A stretch of DNA of 64,000 bases, from contig JACVTC010000106.1 of assembly GCA_016946835.1 (NCBI GenBank), forward strand, positions 571,501 to 635,500, read 5' to 3'. The position numbers and the translations under genes were made by a program. Shown piece by piece: positions 44,616-56,579 of this stretch (position 1 is the first letter of the stretch; the number at the start of each line of letters is the position of its first letter). Below the pieces are notes generated by a model. That model saw only the letters and a program-made list of their open reading frames with translations, was not told the origin of the DNA and did not search any database. The DNA is from Neocallimastix lanati (nom. inval.). Lineage: Eukaryota > Neocallimastigomycota > Neocallimastigomycetes > Neocallimastigales > Neocallimastigaceae.

Positions 44616-44650
<35 letters not shown>
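44125..44650 (+). mobile_element. SINE-like retroposon with Pol III boxes and poly(A)
   Basis: About 526 bp of unusually GC-rich sequence ending in about 31 A residues. Flanked by 13-bp direct repeats TTAATTTTCTGAT (44112-44124) and TTAATTATCTGAT (44651-44663), one mismatch. The right copy contains the Copia-2 pol stop codon, so the insertion hit that stop. Near the 5' end are an A-box match TGGTTAACGCG (44150-44160) and a B-box match GTGCAATTC (44186-44194), the internal promoter layout of tRNA-derived SINEs. No ORF is seen. The body (44220-44615) matches nothing I recognise. Alternative: a retroposed structured ncRNA. Confidence 0.72.
44150..44194 (+). promoter_or_regulatory. Pol III type-2 A/B boxes in the SINE-like element
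   Basis: A-box TGGTTAACGCG fits TRGYNNARNNG at 10 of 11 positions. B-box GTGCAATTC fits GWTCRANNC at 8 of 9. The gap is 25 bp. A full tRNA cloverleaf could not be drawn, so this is a promoter-like head and not a tRNA gene. Confidence 0.6.
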
Positions 44651-44655
<5 letters not shown>

Positions 44656-47600
44656 TATCTGATTTATCAAAAATTATGTTTGAAAATTTTGACATTTGAG
44701 GTCCGTTAACATTTTTAGTTAATACATCGGCTAACATGTTTTCGGTACTGATGTATTTTAAAATTATTCTTTTATTTTTAATATGATCTTGATTGAAATA
44801 AAATTTTATGTTTATATACTTTAATTTTGAGTTTAATTGTCCATTTTCAATCGTTGTTTTACTAGCTTGGTTGTCAGTATATATATTAATTGGTTTGTTG
44901 AAATTAAATAGTTCAAATAAAATATTTCTTAACCATAAAACCTTTTTTGAACATTCTGTAGTTCCTATATATTCTGCTTCCATTGTGGAGGTAGCAACAG
45001 TTGTTTGTTTTCTTGACGACCAGCAGATTGGGCTTGTTCCCATAAGAATAATATGTTCAGAGGTAGATTTTTTATCCTTTGAATCGCCTCCTAAGTCAGA
45101 GTCCGTAAAAGCAGTAAATTCCCCTGTTCCTGTGTATGTAATTTTATAATTTTTAGTAGAATTTAAATATTTAAAAATATTTGTTACTTTGTTCCAATCA
45201 GAAATCGTTGGATTTTCAGCATTCTTCGCTGCCTTATTTACAGCAAATGATATATCGGGACGAGTACATTTTGCTAAGTAAATCAAAGAACCTAAAGCGC
45301 TTTTGTAAGTAGTTTTATCGAAAGGAAATGCGATTTTCGTTAACATTATCGCCAGTGCATGGCGTCTTAGCTTTTCGAGTATTGTGAACTTTAAATTTGG
45401 ATAAAACATTTTCAATGTAATTAGTTTGTGAAACAGAGTATCTGAAATTATTGTTTTCAACTTTAATACCAAGTAAATAATTGATGTGTTCACATTTTGA
45501 AATTTTAAATTTATTCTTTATAGTTCTAATAGTTTTAGATATTTCTATGGATTTGCCAGTGATGATCATATCATCTACATAGATTCCAATGATGCAACTA
45601 GCTTTTCCGTGCATATTTTTCTTAAAGATGCATGATTCAGAAATTAATTGTTGGAAACCAATCCCTTTAAAAAATGAAGTAATTGTTTCATTCCATTGTA
45701 TTCCACTTTGTTTAAGGCCATAAAGAGCTCTGTTCAGCTTCCAAAAACCTTTGCCATGATTTGAATCACCTTGAGGGATTGTTACATAAATATTTTTGTC
45801 CAATTTTGCATTAAGGTAGGCGGCCTTTATGTCCAATTGAAAAATATCCCAGTGAAGTTTAGAAGCTAAGGCAATTATAAATTTTAGACTGTCTATACTT
45901 AATGTTGGTGAGAAAGTAAGCTCATAATCAATTCCTCGTATTTGACTGAAGCCTTTAGCAACTAATCGTGCTTTAAATTTTTCGATGTTATTGTTACTGT
46001 CACGTTTTATGTTAAATATCCATTTGGTTTTAATGGGTTTCTTACCTTCAGGTAGTTTTTTAACAAAGGACATGATGTTATTATCATAAAGGTTATTGAG
46101 TTCGTCATTAATTGCAGATAACCATTTGGTTTTATATTTACTTGTGACAGCTTCCTTAAAAGATAACGGAGCATCTAAATTTATATTAGAAATTTCACTA
46201 TAAGAATCTGTTAAGTTTAGACGTTTTGCATTATTGTTTTCGAAATTATTACCTGGTCTTTTAACAGGAAGGTTATTAAGTACTTCGTTAATTCTATGCC
46301 TTTTATTAGTTATACCAATATCATCAATATATTCAGCGTTTCTTTTATAAGCTTTGTTAGGATAGTATTGACCAATGTTTCTCATTTTGGTACTTGAATA
46401 TAATTCGCTTTCTTCTGCTCTTCTTTTAGTGGAATGACTTGGTTGATATGATGATATATTGGGTTTGTTTCGTTTGTTTAATAATTCTTCATCAAAACTG
46501 TGTCTTCTCTTACCAATACTACTTTTAAATCTTTTGTTATTATGAGATATATGGAAATTATTTTCTGGTGTGATTTTAAACGAGTTTAAATTGGCTATAA
46601 TGTCGTTGATTTCTATATCAAAGTTCGAATTGTCGTTTTGTTTATAGAAGTCGATTTTTCTTAAATTAGTTTCTATATTATTATTGTTGGAAGTTATGTT
46701 ATTGTTATTGTTATTAGTTGGTTGATTATTTTGGTTTTGTTCGAATTCTGTAACTTTGTCAGTGTCGTTAGAAAATAGTTTAATTATGTGTGGATATGAA
46801 ATATATGTAGGTTTATTATTGTTATTTAAAATAAGATTTGCTGGTTGATCTTCATCAAAAATTGTTTCCCGAACAAGATATATCTTAAGACTTTCGTAAT
46901 CCATAATTATATAGCAATGAGTTTTGAAGTTAAAGCCTTGGAATACTCCTTTTTTACTATTAGATTCGAATTTTCCTTTGTCTTGATCGAAAACTTTATA
47001 ATACGCGATACATCCAAAAGTTCTAATGTATTTTAAATTTACTTGTTTGTTGAAAAAGATTTCATTTGGTATTGCATTACCAATTCCTTTATGTGGATGG
47101 ATGTTATATAAATGATTTGCATAGTTAACAGCGTAGTCCCAAAACTTTTGATCCAGCTTGCTCCAGGTTAACAAAGTTTTTGCGCAGTTAATTAATGTTT
47201 GATTGAACCTCTCTGCCCTGCCTTTATTTTGAGGATTGTATGGTGGAGAGTATAATTTCGTAATACCATTCTTTTCACAATAGTTTTCGATCTTCTTGTT
47301 TTTAAATTCTAAACCGTTGTCTGTTTTGAAGAATTTAATATTCTCATTAAAACAATTAGTTATATATTTAAGAAATTGAATAGTTGTTTTGGGTACATCC
47401 TTTTTGTTTTCCAACAGATATATCCATGACTTTCTAGAGTATTCGTCAATAAATGTTAATATAAATCTCTTCCCAGTACATGAGATAATGTTTATTGGTC
47501 CTATAAGGTCGGAATGTATAGTTTCTAAGATTCTGGTCGCATTTGGAGGATTACCGTTGTGTGGTAATCTTCTAAGTTTAGCTATCTTACAGGTTAAACA

Positions 47601-48629
47601 GTTGTCCTTTCTAATGTTGTGAAGATTTAAGTATTCAGCTAAGTTTTCATGTTGAAAATGGCCTAGGTGTCTGTGTCAAAGGTTTGCACTATATTCATCT
47701 AGATTTGAGTTTTTGTTTTGTCGTTTAGTTATAATGTTAATTGTTGAATCCGTTTGTCCTATTGGAATTCTAATAATGTTGTTTTCATCAGCTGTGTATG
47801 TTCCTATAATTTTAATCTTGTTATTGTTGTTGTTGTTGTTGTTGTAGTTATTGTTATTGTATTTTACGTCGACTTTTTTGAGTGTTAAAGTAGTTTTTTT
47901 GTTAATTAGTTTAATTTCACTGTAGATTCCCATCTTTGGTAGTAAGTTTCCACTAAGTAAGTTTTTGTTTATGTTATTTGAATAGTAAACCTTGTCGAGT
48001 CGTATGTACTCGCCATTTATTTTACCTTCAAAAGTTCCGACGCCCTGAAATTCACAGGTAGAGTTGTTAGCACATTTCATCTGAACTATCTGGTCGCGAA
48101 AATTCTTTAAAATGTGTTTGTTACAAGTAATATGTTCTGAACATCCTGTATTGTAAGTCCATAAGATAATATCGTTATTCGAATTGTTGTTAGAATTGTC
48201 AATCTTTTTGGTAATTAGGTTTATGCTGTAGATCCTTTTACATAAGCTTTTGTATTTCTTTTTAAGTTGTGATGTTGATTCAATATTGCAGACCTGTTTA
48301 TCAAATAATGGTTTTATTTCATCAAAGCATGTATTTTCTTTGGTGTCTACATCTGATGAATAATCTTCACTGAGTTCAACATTACTGATATATTTTCTAC
48401 TGTTATCCTTTTTATTTGATTTTCTACGATGGTTAAGTGTACTTATCCTTCTTTGTTCACGAACGTGCTGATTGAATCCACGTTTGTTAGTGGTATGACC
48501 TTTCATTTCACAAATGTAACAGTAATTATTTTCTCTTTTGATATTGTTATTGTAAAAATGTTCCTTATGGAGCAGATTAGAATTACGAAAAAAACAAAAA
48601 AAAAACAAAAACAACACTATCAATAACAA
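44651..48629 (-). pseudogene. Copia-2 gag end and pol
   Basis: Minus-strand order: zinc knuckle CYICEMKGHTTNKR, whose fourth metal ligand is Arg not Cys; protease WTYNTGCSEHIT, with the active-site DTG changed to NTG; a TGA at about 47678 replacing the Trp of the HRHLGH integrase entry; the integrase core with HSDLIGP, FKTDNGLEFKN and NKGRAERFN; then RT with NIDKLDKNIYVTIP-like body and catalytic YVDDM near 45575. A frameshift near 45330 lies before RNase H (KQTTVATSTMEAEYI). The stop lies at 44651 within the SINE target duplication. Confidence 0.85.
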
Positions 48630-48639
48630 TACTCTAATG

Positions 48640-50078
48640 AAATTTATTTTTTAAAAAAAATTCTTTTATTAATCACTTTATTATAAAAATTCTTTTTATT
48701 AGTTATTAACTGCAAAATAGTTAATAACAACTACATTTTTTTAATAGAATAATTTTACATGTATTTATATTTTTTCTTAATTATATTATTATAATATTGT
48801 AAAGATTTAATAAAATCTTTAATAATTAATTATTACATAATTAATTAATGTAATAAAATTACATAAATTTATGATTTACGTATATGAAAATTAATTATAA
48901 ATTTATGTAAACTTTTCATAAAAGAAAAATTATTATTTAAATAATTTTGGATAATAACTTAAATCTAAATAATTTATTTAAGTTAGTTAATTTAGTTTAG
49001 TTTATTTAAAATAGTTACTCTATTTAATTTAGTTAATTTAGTTAATTTAGTTTAGTTAGTTTAAAATAATTTAAAATTAATTTCGGAATAGTTTTAAATA
49101 GTTAAAATTAGTTTAAATAGTTTATAAAAATAGTTTTAAATTGTAAATATATAAACATTAGTATTAATAATATTTATATAATAAATATATAATAAATGAG
49201 TTGTTATTGAATTTAATTATTATTGTAAATAAGTTGAAAGTTTATTGAATTAATTATTGTTTAGTTTAATTATTATTTAATAAAATTATTAATAAATATT
49301 TTGTTTATAAATAAATAGTAATATATGTAAATTAGATAGAAATAATATATTATAATGTAATAATGAAAAAATATAAATACATGTAAATTTCTATAATTAA
49401 ATCGAGGTATTAGTTATTGACTATATGATAGTTAATAACAAAAAAGAGATTTAATTTTTTTTTTTAATAAAGATTATTTTATTTAAAAAAACGAATTTTT
49501 ATTACGTGTTTTTTTATTTTGGTGTTAAAATTTGTTATTTGTAATCTGTTTCTGATAGAACTCTTTACAAATATACTATTTCTATTTATTTAAACATATA
49601 TTCAATATAAAATAAACAAAAACTAATCTAAAATTAAATAAAGTTATAAAAAACTAAAACTAATTCAATAAGCTTTTTATTCAATTTGTTTTGACTCAAA
49701 TTGAATAAGTTCTTATTTATTATTTATTTATTATTCTTTTATTATTAATACTATTAATTATATATTACTATTTAATTTTTATGATTATTAAACTAAACTA
49801 AAATTAAACTAAACTAAAATTAAACTAAACTAAAATTATTAAAATATTTTATTACTAAATTTTAGGTTATTTAAAAATTAATTTTATATTTTTAAATTTA
49901 TATATTATATGAAATATAAATTTATTATTAATTTTCATAAATCAATTAATTTCATAAATTAATATATTTTACATAATTTAATGCATTAGCATTATTTTGT
50001 AAACGTGAATTACATTAAATAATTTAATGTACAAAATAAATTAATTAATGTACTAAAGATATTGATCATATCTTTACA
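48640..50078 (-). repeat. Chromovirus 3' LTR, interrupted by a solo LTR
   Basis: Minus-strand start TGTAAAGATATGATCAATAT just after the purine tract. It continues to 49575, is interrupted by the solo LTR 48798-49569, and resumes to about 48640, where an AAATATAAATACATGTAAA block shared with the solo LTR is seen. The terminal part with GTAATCTG is lost. Confidence 0.7.
48798..49569 (+). repeat. Solo LTR C of the chromovirus family
   Basis: 772 bp with inverted ends TGTAAAG/CTTTACA, flanked by perfect 5-bp duplications AATAT (48793-48797 and 49570-49574). Opposite in orientation to its host element. Confidence 0.88.
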
Positions 50079-50088
50079 ATCTCGCCCT

Positions 50089-51994
50089 TTAAGTCGAGCT
50101 CCTGCGAGAATCATTTCTTGAGGGAAGTTCTATAACAAAGGGTTGATATTTATGTCTTACAATGAAATCATTGGCATGATCATCATTCTTAATAGATTCT
50201 TGATCCTTTGTTCTTGTTTTATTTTTCTTATTTTTTCTAAAGTATTCCTGAATTAATTGTTTATCTAAAATTTGATCTTCATCTATCCAAGAGTCTTCAT
50301 TTGATCCTTTCCAAGAGATAAGAAAACGATTCTTTCCTTTATAAGTTCTCATATTAATTATTTTATCTGGAATCATATCGGAATTATTTGTAGTTAAATT
50401 TATACTCTTTCGTTTATTAACATTTCTATCTTCAAATTCATTCTCATAATAAGGTTCAAGTAAAGAAACATGAAAAATTGGATGACAATGCATATTATTA
50501 GGTAGTTTAAGTTTGTACGCTAAGGGACTAACTTTTTCAATTATTTCAAAAGGACCTATCAATTGATCGGCTAGTTTTCTTTTAACATTCTTAGTAGTAG
50601 ATCCTTTAAGTAACCAAACTTTTTTACCGACTTCGAAATTAGGGGAAGGAAGTCTTTTCAAATCGGCGTATTTTTTATAAGTTTTCTTAGCTTCTTCTAA
50701 GTTTCTTTTTAAAAATTCAATATTTTTATTAATATCTAATATTCTTTTTTCAGCTCTACTTGGTCTTTCTGAGGATGGAATCTCAGGACTAAATTTAGGA
50801 TTAAAACCATAGTTTGCGAAGAATGGTGATTGATTTATAGATTGATGTAAAGTATTATTGTAAGCGAATTCAGCGAAAGGTAGTAAATCGACCCAATTAT
50901 TTTGCCTTTCATTTATGAAACAACGAAGATATTGTTCCAATATTCCGTTCACCCTCTCCGTTTGACCATCAGTCTCCGGATGGTTGGAGGTAGAAAGAGA
51001 ATGAGTAATATCAAGAAGTTTACATAAGCGATTCCAAAATTCAGATGTAAATTGCGATCCTCTATCAGAAATAATAGAATCAGGGAAACCATGTAATTTA
51101 AAAATATTCGAGATAAAAGCATCAGCAGCAATTGAAGCAGTAGGAAGACAACGAAAAGGAATAAAATGAACCATTTTAGTCAAACGATCAACAACAACCA
51201 TAATTGTAGTCATATCTTTAGACTTAGGTAATTCAACGATAAAATCCATAGAAATATCAGACCAAGCTCTATTAGGAGTGGACAAGGGTGAAAGAAGTCC
51301 ATATGGCTTGTGTCTAGGAATTTTTGATTTACAGCAAACTTCGCAAGACTTAATAAATTTTTTAACATCAAGAGAAAAATTAGGCCACCAAAAATTGCGG
51401 CTAAGTAATTCTTGAGTCTTAGAAACACCAAAATGACCAGCAGTAGGAGAATCATGATGGAGTTCAAGAACTCTCGTTCGAATCGATTTAGGAACATAAA
51501 TCAGATTATTAAAAAGTAAAAATCCTTCTTTATCAATCATGAATTTATTAATATTTTGAATTTTAGGGTTAACAGCATTATTAATAGATAAGGATGATTT
51601 AACAGAATTATAGAATTCATCATTCTCAAGAGCATTCAAAATAGAATTACCAAGGGTATCATTATTAATAGTAAAACAGTTAATAACACGACAAGAAGAA
51701 TTAAATTCAAAATTAAATAAATGATCACTTCTCCTAGATAGTAAATCAGGTTTACCCGATTTTTTCCCAGATCTATAGACAATATTAAAATCAAAACGAG
51801 ATAAAAATTCATACCATCTAATTTGACGTTGCGAAAGCATTTCCGGTTTTCTAGGAAATGTTAAATTTTTATGATCAGTGTAAATAGTAAAGGGATGACG
51901 AGCACCCTCTAAAAAGTGACGCCATTGCTCTAAAGCAACTTTAATAGAGAGAAGTTCCTTATCATAAATGGGGTAGTTTCTTTGAGACTTAGTC
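50089..51994 (-). CDS. Chromovirus RNase H end, integrase and chromodomain
   Basis: Uninterrupted from the RNase H end (YDKELLSIKVALEQWRHFL, YTDHKNL) to TAA at 50089. Integrase zinc finger: HHDSPTAGH...CEVCCKSK. Core: SMDFIVELP (D), ISDRGSQFTS (D), ETDGQTERVN (E). Then a GPY/F-type module (LADQLIGPFEII) and HPIFHVSLLEPYY. It closes with a chromodomain (IINMRTYKGKNRFLISWKG, then SWIDEDQIL). Chromodomains steer integration to marked chromatin. All catalytic residues are present, and the C-terminal extension is basic. Confidence 0.88.
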
Positions 51995-52747
51995 TGTAAA
52001 GATATCTTTATATCTTTAATAAATTTATGTAATTCATTATTACATTAATTTATGTATGAAATTTTTTCCACGATATCTTGAATAAAATTATGTAATTTAC
52101 ATTAATTTATGAATTAAAGCGTATTTCAATAAATTTATGTAAACGAAAAATCATACATCAAATTTACGTACATAAATTAAATACTTTAAATAGTTATTTC
52201 TCCTTAAATTAATAATTGAAATTTAAAATTATAAATAAGAACTTAAATTATTTAAATTTATATTTATTAAATATGAAATTAAATAATTTAGTTACAAAAA
52301 ATTCGCCAAATCTGTTATTGTTAAATTTTTATTTATTTAAATAGTATAGTTTAATATTATTAATAGTTTTTAGTTTAATTTTAAATTAGTTAAAATATTT
52401 AAATAGTTATAATAAAAAATAGTTATAATAAAAAATAGTTAATTAGAAAATTATACTATAATTAGTTTTAGTTTAAATATTTTATTATTTTAAAAAATTA
52501 ATTATTATTAATATTTAAATTGAATATATGTAAATTAAATTAATTTAATATATTAGAATATAATTAAGAAAAAATATAAATATTGTAAATTTTCTTTAAT
52601 TGAAAAAATGTAATTGTTATTTTTTATTATTTGATAGTTCATAACATAATAAGAACTATTTAATAAAAGATTTTTAATAAAAAAGAATTTATTTTATAAT
52701 AGTGTTTTTGTATTATTATAATCTGTTTTATCATAAAACACTTTATA
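51995..52747 (+). repeat. Solo LTR B of the chromovirus family
   Basis: 753 bp, TGTAAAGATATCTTT...CTTTATA, flanked by 5-bp duplications TAGTC (51990-51994 and 52748-52752). It splits RNase H. Removing it with one TAGTC keeps the reading frame. Confidence 0.88.
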
Positions 52748-54631
52748 TAGTCAAACTCGAAGAAATAAAGGCAACTGGATGGAGATTGCCATCAACTTCT
52801 TGAGAAAGTACAGCTCCAACTGCAAAGTTACTAGCATCAGTTTCAACGATAAATGGTTTATTACTATCAGGATTAATTAAAATTGGAGCAGATGTGAAAA
52901 GTTCTTTCAATTTAACAAAAGCATTCTGTTGCTCAGGTCCCCAAATAAAAGGTACATTTTTACGAGTGAGTTTATGTATTGGTAAAGCTATTTTGGCAAA
53001 ATCTTTAATGAAAACTCTATAATAATTTCAAAGTCCAATAAATGACTGAACTTCTTTGACATTAGTAGGTACAGGCCAATCTAAAATAGCTTTAATTTTT
53101 TCAGGATCAGGTTTAAGACCATCTTTAGATATGATGTAACCCAGGAAGGAGGTTTCCGTTACATCGAATTCACATTTTTCTAGTTTAACATATAAATTAT
53201 TATCTAAAAGTTTTTTCAACACTTTTCTAACATGTTCATGATGTTCTTCTAAGTTATTTGAATAAATAAGAATATCGTCGATATATGAGATAACAAAATC
53301 ATCTAAGTAGTCACTAAGAACATCATTTATAAAATGTTGAAATGTAGCAGGTGCATTCTTTAACCCAAAAGGCATAACAAGATATTCATAATGTCCATAA
53401 CGAGTTCTAAAAGCAGTCTTATACTCATCACCTTCTTTTATTCTTACTAAGTTATATGCAGATTTAAGATCTAACTTAGTAAAATATTTAGCACCTTTAA
53501 CTCTGTCAATTAATTCACTTATTAATGGTAAAGGATATGAATTTCTAATAGTCATTTCATTTAATTTTCTGTAATCAATACATAATCTCAAAGTGCCATC
53601 TTTCTTTTTAACAAATAATACAGGGGCACCAGCTGGTGATTTGGATTTTCTAATAAATCCTTTTGCTAAGTTTTCTTTAATATACTTTTTCAATTCATCC
53701 CTTTCTGCTTCTGTTAAAGGATAAATAGGACCATAGAATAGAATTGAATTATCCTTTAAATTTATTTCACAATCATATTCTCTATGGGGAGGTAATTTAT
53801 CACAATTCTTTTCATCAAAAACTTCAATATAATCGAGATAACAAGGAGGAATAGAAATTTTATTATCACTATCGTTAACAATATTATTATTATCTAAATT
53901 CTGAATAATCAGACAGTTACACAAATTGTCTAACACACAATTTTGATAAGAAAAAAAATAGTTTGTTGGTTCGGCGACCAATTTACTTTCTTTATTTAAA
54001 ATTTCATTTTTACATGATTTAATAAAATTACATGATTTTTTGATTTTATCTATTGTACTAAGTTCTTTAAAATTACAAAAGTTAATTTTTTCTTTACTAC
54101 AATCATTATCTTTAACACTAATATTAATACTATCACTATCACTATCACTATCACTATCACTATCATTAATGGTTCTAACTTTTCTTCCACGGACGTATTC
54201 AGCTTCGCTTTCTGATTCGGAATCCAAGAGGGGTTTACACTTATATGGAGTACTTGGTTCATAGGAAATTTCTTCTTCAGGTTCGATATCGATCTTACAC
54301 TTCTTTGAACCTTTCTTGCTTCTATTTTTGTTTTTTCTTTTTCTTTTACCATTATTACAGTTCCTAGCGTAATAACCAGAAGGAAAGGATATTTTTCTTG
54401 AATCATGATAATTCATTGGACAATGCTTTTCAATCCAAGGAATACCTAGAATGATATCTACATCAGGAATATAAAGTGCATAGAGTTGAATAACTTCAAA
54501 ATGGTTCTTGAATCGTAAGATACACATTTCAGTTTGTTCGTAGATGGTAGAGATACCATATCCTAGTCCAGTAACTGTAAAGATGTGATTATCCCAATCA
54601 CATTTTAAATTAAAAATTTTTCTTGTGTAAT
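52748..54631 (-). pseudogene. Chromovirus protease end, reverse transcriptase, RNase H start
   Basis: Frame 53028-54635 holds the protease C-terminal half ([20 protein letters not shown]), an Asp/Ser-rich spacer with a (DS)n run, and the [64 protein letters not shown] and catalytic [13 protein letters not shown] at 53028-53030 interrupts at FIGL/NYYRVF. The same frame continues into RNase H (FIVETDASNFAVGAVLSQE) up to solo LTR B. Confidence 0.85.
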
Positions 54632-55278
54632 TCAAAAATGTAAATTATTCTTTGATTTATAAAATAATAAACAAAGTAAATAAATCATATGAACTAAATT
54701 TTTGAATTATATTCTTTAAGCCACAAGATAAATTTTTAATGTAATAATTTTTATAAATTTTAATTCTGAGAAAATTATTGTTGTAAAATAATTTAAATGA
54801 ATTAATTAAAGTTTAAAACAAAATAAATTAATAATTTATTTTGTGAAAATTAAGTTTCAAAATTTAATCATGACTCCTTTAACATTGTTTTTAAATCGAA
54901 AATAAATAAAGACTTTACTTATAATATTAAAATAATAAATAGATAATAAATGTACTTAATTTTAATTATTTAGTATTTAGTTTAATTAATAATTATATTT
55001 TTCTAAATTTAGTTATAGTTTATAAATTTATTATTTAATAAAATTCATTAGGATAGTTTTATATTAAAATATATGTAATTTAAATAAAATAATATATTAT
55101 CAATGTATTTAGGAAAGGTATAAATAGAAGATACTTTTCACATTTTTTCTCGATGTAATTGTTATTTTAACGAATAACTATTAAATATTAATAAAATATA
55201 TTTTAATAAAAAATTTTTTAATAAAATAAAATTTATTGTATTTTGTTATTGTAATCTATTTTTGTGTTTTCTTTTACA
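54632..55278 (+). repeat. Solo LTR A of the chromovirus family (diverged)
   Basis: Splits the protease. The right end (TTGTAATCTATTTTTGTG, then CTTTTACA) aligns with solo LTRs B and C. The left end TCAAAAATG is a diverged form of TGTAAAGAT. Flanks GTAAT (54627-54631) and GTAAC (55279-55283) look like a mutated 5-bp duplication. It is the oldest of the three insertions. Confidence 0.65.
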
Positions 55279-56065
55279 GTAACATTGAAAGATCTTTTAA
55301 CTTCATTCAATTTAATTTTGTTTTTATTAACGAACGAAGGATGAATAAAATTCAAATCCGAGCCAGAGTCGATAAGAACCCTAATTGGAACTTCTTCAAT
55401 ATCATTTGTTTTTATATAGAAAGTAATTATATTGTTCTTTCTTTTATTCATAGCATTTTCTTCATCAGTAATAGCTCTAATTTTTTGAGCATCATCGGAT
55501 TCCTTGATCATTCTAATTCTTCTTAATTTTGCCGATGGAAGATTTTCATCAGTTTCTCTAATTTTATTCTTGTGTTTAACTCCAGAAGGTCTTTTTCTGT
55601 TAGGACAATTAAATTGTAAGTGTCCTGGTTGTTTACATAAAAAACAAAGACCTTTTTTCTTTTCTTCAGAAAAGTCTCTTTTATTTTCAACATATAAATT
55701 TTGATTACAGTTCTAGTTGTATCTTCTATATCTATCATTTTTGATCCTAAATAAATCAACGTCCATAGGATCATCACGACGACTACTATTTCTCTGGTTG
55801 TGGTTACTGTTTTGTTGCGAATTTCTAACTCGTTGCTGATTATAATAGAATTCAACAAGATTAGTTCGCTTTGACAAATTTTCAATTTGAATTACATCAA
55901 TATACAACTTGTTAAGGGAATCTGGATTTGGGTTAACAACGGCTAATTGTTCCCTCATTTTGTTATGTAATCCTTTAAGAAACATATAAATTTTGGCTGA
56001 TTCGTTGAAGTCCGAATTTTGGCAAGTTGTTTTGAACTGGTTAATATATTCTAACACGGATTTTC
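55279..56065 (-). pseudogene. Chromovirus gag (N-truncated) and protease start
   Basis: Gag capsid region (EYINQFKTTCQNSDFNESAK, FLKGLHNKMREQL), then a TAG after DRYRRYN near 55713, the zinc knuckle CFLCKQPGHLQFNC (near 55625), and the protease start VLIDSGSDLNFIHPSFV with active-site DSG. It joins copia gag near 56065 without an LTR. Confidence 0.82.
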
Positions 56066-56312
56066 TTTTTAACTCCCTTAGTGATGCTTGTTAAAATGAA
56101 CGCTCGAACTACGGAGTCCTTAACTTTGGCATCTTCTAAATCTTGTTGAGTTTTGGTTCCATTTCTGATATCATTAGCCATGATACATCATTGGAGATGT
56201 AATCCAAAAGTTTCTTTGATTCCAAGATAGAACTGACAGTGGGATACCAGTCTTCGAAGTTGCTCTTGTTGAGACGTTATTCTGGATTAAGAAAATAATT
56301 ATTAGTAGTCAT
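56066..56312 (-). pseudogene. Copia-2 gag N-terminal fragment
   Basis: ATG at 56312, an early TAA after 11 residues, then RLNKSNFEDWYPTVSSILES and, in a shifted frame, AKVKDSVVRAFILTSITKGV. This is the copia gag pattern. It is cut at about 56066 by the chromovirus block. Confidence 0.65.
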
Positions 56313-56315
56313 TTT

Positions 56316-56335
56316 GCGCAATGAGACTCTTAATC
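56316..56335 (-). promoter_or_regulatory. Copia-2 primer-binding site (half-tRNA type)
   Basis: Plus-strand GCGCAATGAGACTCTTAATC reads like the D-stem end plus anticodon arm of a tRNA-Lys(CUU): stem TGAGA, loop CTCTTAA, start of the closing stem TC. It adjoins the LTR, as in Copia-1. Confidence 0.72.
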
Positions 56336-56579
56336 TAAAAGTGTAAACTAGTTTTTAAATTTATATATAATTACTTATTAAATTTATCAATTGATACAAA
56401 TATAAAATTTTGGAAAATTACATTCATTTTATACTACATGTGGCTTAATAATAATACAATGAAAATATTTTACATGTATAAAATAATTTATTACAAATAA
56501 CGAAAATATTATTAACAATGAATTTCAAAATAAAATTTAATTTAATATATTTCAAAATAGATTTTGTTATATTTTAACA
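56336..56579 (-). repeat. Copia-2 5' LTR
   Basis: 244 bp. Minus strand runs TGTTAAAATATAAC to GTTTACACTTTTA and matches 43836-44097. Confidence 0.9.

Larger units (their letters stand above)
48640..56065 (-). mobile_element. Truncated chromodomain Ty3/gypsy element (chromovirus) inside Copia-2
   Basis: Minus-strand order gag, CCHC, protease, RT, RNase H, integrase, chromodomain, purine tract, 3' LTR, with integrase after RT as in Ty3/gypsy. The 5' LTR and gag N-terminus are missing and the last part of the 3' LTR is cut off, so both ends are truncated at the copia junctions. Three LTRs of the same family, all in the opposite orientation, interrupt it at 54632-55278, 51995-52747 and 48798-49569. 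Confidence 0.85.
43836..56579 (-). mobile_element. Ty1/copia retrotransposon Copia-2 (composite)
   Basis: Bounded by LTRs 43836-44097 (3') and 56336-56579 (5'). Minus-strand order: LTR, primer site, gag start (56066-56312), foreign Ty3/gypsy block (48640-56065), gag end and pol (44651-48629), SINE-like insert (44125-44650), purine tract (TTGACAGGGGAA, 44097-44109) and LTR. It differs in LTR sequence from Copia-1. No target duplication is obvious at the outer ends. Confidence 0.85.
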
